NCBI GenBank assembly: GCA_026120185.1
Contig: JANUWF010002208.1
Location: 2,046,001 to 2,110,000 of the forward strand
DNA: 64,000 bases
Reading direction: 5' to 3'
Origin: Voacanga thouarsii
Taxonomy: Eukaryota; Streptophyta; Magnoliopsida; Gentianales; Apocynaceae
Shown here: one piece after another, positions 61,001-64,000 of the stretch
Layout: each line of letters begins with the position of its first letter
Position numbering within the stretch: position 1 is the first letter of the stretch
Notes under the pieces: generated by a model
Told to the model about the DNA's origin: nothing
Databases searched by the model: none
Seen by the model: only the letters and a program-made list of their open reading frames with translations
Position numbers and translations under genes: made by a program

Positions 61001-62659
61001 AGGGAGACAAGTTAGAATCAAGATCAGAATTATGCTACTTTATTGGATATCCAAAATGGACAAAAGGAAGTTACTTTTATCATCCCAAGGAGCAGAAAGT
61101 ACTGGTAAGTACTAATGTTAGATACTTGGAGAATAATCAAAATACTTCGACTAAAGGTTCAACAAGGTTGGAACTCGAAGAAAAGTTATCTTTTGAATCA
61201 ACTTCTTCAGACTCGATTATGGAACAAGAAGAGGTACAATCTCAAGAACCTATACAAACGGAGTTTCATCGTAGTGGGAGGATATCTAGAGTTCTAGAAA
61301 GATGGACAGGAGAGGCTTTCGAGCTGGTCTCTAACCATCAGGAATAAGATCCCACTAAATACGAAGAAATTATTGCTGATGCCGATGCAGATCTATGGCA
61401 TGAAATAATGAAAGCTGAGATTAAGTCTATGTACTTCAATCAGGTTTGGGATCTTGTAGCTTCACCTGAAGGGATAAAACCTATTGAGTGTAAGTGGTTA
61501 TACAAGAGGAAGAGGGGAGCGGATGGGAAGGTGCAAACCTTCAAAACTAAACTTGTGGCGAAATGGTATACTAAGAAAGAGGGAATCGATTATGATGAAA
61601 TATTTTCTCCGATAGCCATGCTTAAATCCATCCATATCTTCCTTGTCATTACGACTATGTGATATGGCAAATAAATGTCAAGACGGCATTTCTTAATAGC
61701 CATCTTAACGAATACATCTATATGTCCCAATCGGAAGGTTTTTATGCTAAAGGCCAGGAACATATGGTCTGCAAACTTAAGAAGTCCATTTATAGATTTA
61801 AGTAAGCATCCAGAACATGGAACATTCGTTTTGATAAGACTGTAAAATCTTACAGTTTCATTCAAAATGAGGATGAACAATGCGTGTACAGAAAATTAGA
61901 AGGCATAAATGTGATTTTTCTTATCCTATATGTGAATGACATTCTACTCATTAGGAATGATGTAGGGACATTGTCATCTACTAAGGTTTGGTTGTCTAGT
62001 CAATTTAGTATGAAGGACTTGGGAGAAGCCAGTTACATTCTTAGGATTAAGCTTCTTAAAAATAAGAAGTAAAGAATGTTAGGATTATCCCAAACGACAT
62101 ACATTGATAAGACATTGGCCAAGTTTGGCATAGACTCATGCAAGAGGGCTCTAATCCCTTGCAGACATGGGTTGTCTTTTTGTTTTAAGGATTGTTGTAA
62201 GTCTCAAGAGGAAGTAGACATGATGAGTAGGATTGCTACGATTCGGCTGTGGGAAGTCTCATGTACGCCATGATGTACACTAGGTCAGATATTTGCTTTG
62301 CTGTAGGCTTAGTTCACAGATATCAGTCAAATCTTAGGGAGGTTCATTGGCAAGCTATAAAGCATATTCTTAAATACCTCAATGGTACGAAAGATTATAT
62401 GCTGATTTACAGGACTGACGACTTGGTTCCTACTGGATACATAAACTCAAATTTCTAGGCGGATAAAGATGAGAGAAAATTCACTAGTGGATATGTCTTC
62501 ACCTTGTCTGGAGGAGCTATTTCATGGAGGAGTATCAAGCAATCTTGTATTGCTGACTCAACCAAGGAAGCTGAGTATGTTGCAGTTTCAAAAGCGTCCA
62601 AGGAAGCAGTCTGGCTCTAAAAGTTTCTTTCAGAACTTGAAGTTGTGCCACACATGGAG
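61001..62659 (+). pseudogene. Copia reverse transcriptase and RNase H, broken and cut
   Basis: Integrase C-terminal and linker pieces to about 61347 (SRSELCYFIGYPKWTKGSYF-type sequence). Reverse transcriptase: EGIKPIECKWLYKRKRGADG, KTKLVAKWYTKKEGIDYDEI, then KTAFLNSHLNEYIYMSQSEG, the catalytic loop FLILYVNDILLIRND (one Asp of YVDD changed to Asn), and FSMKDLGEASYILRIKLL. RNase H: MYTRSDICFAVGLVHRYQS, ISWRSIKQSCIADSTKEAEY. Stops at 61662, 61803 and 62070 occur. The frame ends at VVPHME, where the gypsy LTR at 62660 was inserted, so the copia 3' end and 3' LTR lie outside the window. Confidence 0.87.
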
Positions 62660-64000
62660 TGTAACACCCCACTACCTAGGCCCAATATGGCCAGGGATGG
62701 CGCCCCGTTCAAAGGACAAGGGGTCTTTATAATTAGGACACACAACCAACATAACGGAATAAAAATAATAATTTAAACTTAAATCTTATTACATCCCAAG
62801 AATTCAAAAACAAATCCAGAATAAAATTATTCACTCTCAGCTCCCAAAGTATTACACAAAAATAAATAATAACATTTCTTCCAAGGCAGGCAATAACTAG
62901 TTACTCATCCCCATAGTAGGATCGACCTGAAATCATGGTAAAACGGGTGATGAGACAAAAATCTCAGTAAGTCCGTGTGTGCTTTAAGTGTCCAGTGAAA
63001 ACAGTTCGTGAATGCAAAGTATAAAATCTTCATAAGAGAAATACTGGTAAGCAATAAACAATAGTCAAAATCAAGAGTGATATTTTGGCTTTTCCAACCA
63101 TACAGATACAATAAAATCAACTACTCAAAAGTGGTCATGGGTTACCACATGTTGGGCCCCAAAACCAGTCAGAATGCCACACTTTGTGCAGACTGACAAA
63201 AGGTAGATGATCAGCCTACCGGGCAAGATACTCCTCCTTCTCTATACCCAAACAACAACCGGTTGTCCATTTCGGCAACACACAATCACTTGACTGAAAA
63301 ACTGTTAGCTTGGACCAGCACGACCTACTGGACTGTCATCCTATCCGGGAAAGACTTACCCCTCAGAGGTGGCCACCTACTGAGAGACTCACCCTAACCC
63401 TTCAAAGACTAGTCCTGGCAGTCTACCCTTATTGAGTACTCAACGAACTTATCCCACTTGGGGAAAAAGGAACAAAACATAGTTCCACTTGAAAATGGCA
63501 ATTAAAGGTTTCCAAAATCTTTATCAAAATCAGTTTTAGAAAGAGTTTTGAGTTTGAGTAAATCTGCTTATTGATTTTCAAATAATTTGTTTGACGGAAA
63601 TAAGATATGAGACAATCCTCAATTACCTTTACAGAAATGAGTGTCCATGCACTCTACATTTGGCTTGCCATAATAACCATTTTGCATCAAACAGGTTTTA
63701 TGCATGAGCTTACCTGATCCTTAGCTTGAGATAAAATAAAGGTCTTCAACAGCTGACCTAACCCCGCCTGGGATAAATATAAACCATAATCAAACTCAAG
63801 TCAAAATCCACTTTCACAAATAAAGCTAGCTCAACTCACTATAACCATGATCCTAGTGTCCCAAGCTTTAAGGCCAGATAATAAATAAAAAGGGTTTATA
63901 AGCTAAGTCTAGTTTGATATTAAAGTGATTAGGGTTTTGGGAAATAGGTACTATTAAGTTGAAGGTTTAAATCTTACTAAGAATAATTTAGAGTTTATTT
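62660..64000 (-). mobile_element. LTR of the 3.4-kb-LTR gypsy family, partial
   Basis: Starts TGTAACACCCCACTACC at 62660 and continues past the window edge. Homologous to 12897 onward (the inner end of the gypsy 5' LTR), in the same orientation: shared blocks include CCCAT/ATGGTAA spacing, GAGGTGGCCACCTAC and CTACCCTTATTGAGTACTCA. It interrupts the copia RNase H. Whether it is a solo LTR or the 3' LTR of a complete minus-strand element cannot be told from this window. Confidence 0.8.

Overview
This window is nuclear DNA of a flowering plant, most likely a eudicot. It is AT-rich, holds one intron-bearing mitochondrial-metabolism gene, and is otherwise filled with nested plant transposable elements (Ty1/copia and Ty3/gypsy LTR retrotransposons, a Mutator-like DNA transposon, MITEs and a scrap of an endogenous pararetrovirus). 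I see no bacterial features, rRNA, tRNA genes or CRISPR.

The only clearly functional host gene is on the minus strand at 38075-32385. It encodes a complete 2-oxoglutarate dehydrogenase E1 subunit: 8 coding exons, 1017 codons plus stop, every junction GT/AG and in phase. A non-coding 5' exon near 39.8 kb and a 1.66-kb 5'-UTR intron carrying a Stowaway-type MITE are inferred. About 0.4 kb upstream of the inferred 5' exon lies a perfect 86-bp palindrome.

1-25.8 kb is a nest of retroelements. A copia element (plus strand, 16283-25825) has its 5' LTR cut at 16283 by a minus-strand chromovirus-like gypsy element with 3.4-kb LTRs (5' LTR 12897-16282, degraded interior, 3' LTR piece 7285-8653). That 3' LTR is itself cut at 7285 by the LTR of a plus-strand Tat/Athila-like gypsy element. 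That element in turn received a reverse solo LTR of its own family (4022-5589, target duplication ATATT). A minus-strand copia solo LTR (20925-22445) splits the copia pol region.

25.8-30.6 kb holds a C-rich repeat tract and the 3' half of a minus-strand gypsy chromovirus (RT to chromodomain, polypurine tract and a putative LTR). It is interrupted by a 795-bp MITE with a 9-bp target duplication, an AT-rich insert and a 162-bp MITE.

42.8-49.9 kb is a structurally complete Mutator-like element (MULE): 171-bp terminal inverted repeats and a perfect 9-bp target duplication (ATTCTCTAA). It carries two minus-strand genes, a plant-mobile-domain (PMD) gene and a MuDR-type transposase, both broken by stops. 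It inserted at the end of one copy of a roughly 200-bp tandem repeat.

50-64 kb starts with a tetranucleotide microsatellite and a second minus-strand copia solo LTR. A fragment resembling the RNase H tail and viroplasmin-like domain of plant pararetroviruses follows. Then comes a second copia element: its 5' LTR (53860-57268) is split by a gypsy solo LTR with target duplication CCATT, and its decayed gag-pol is cut at 62660 by the LTR of the same 3.4-kb-LTR gypsy family seen near 13 kb.
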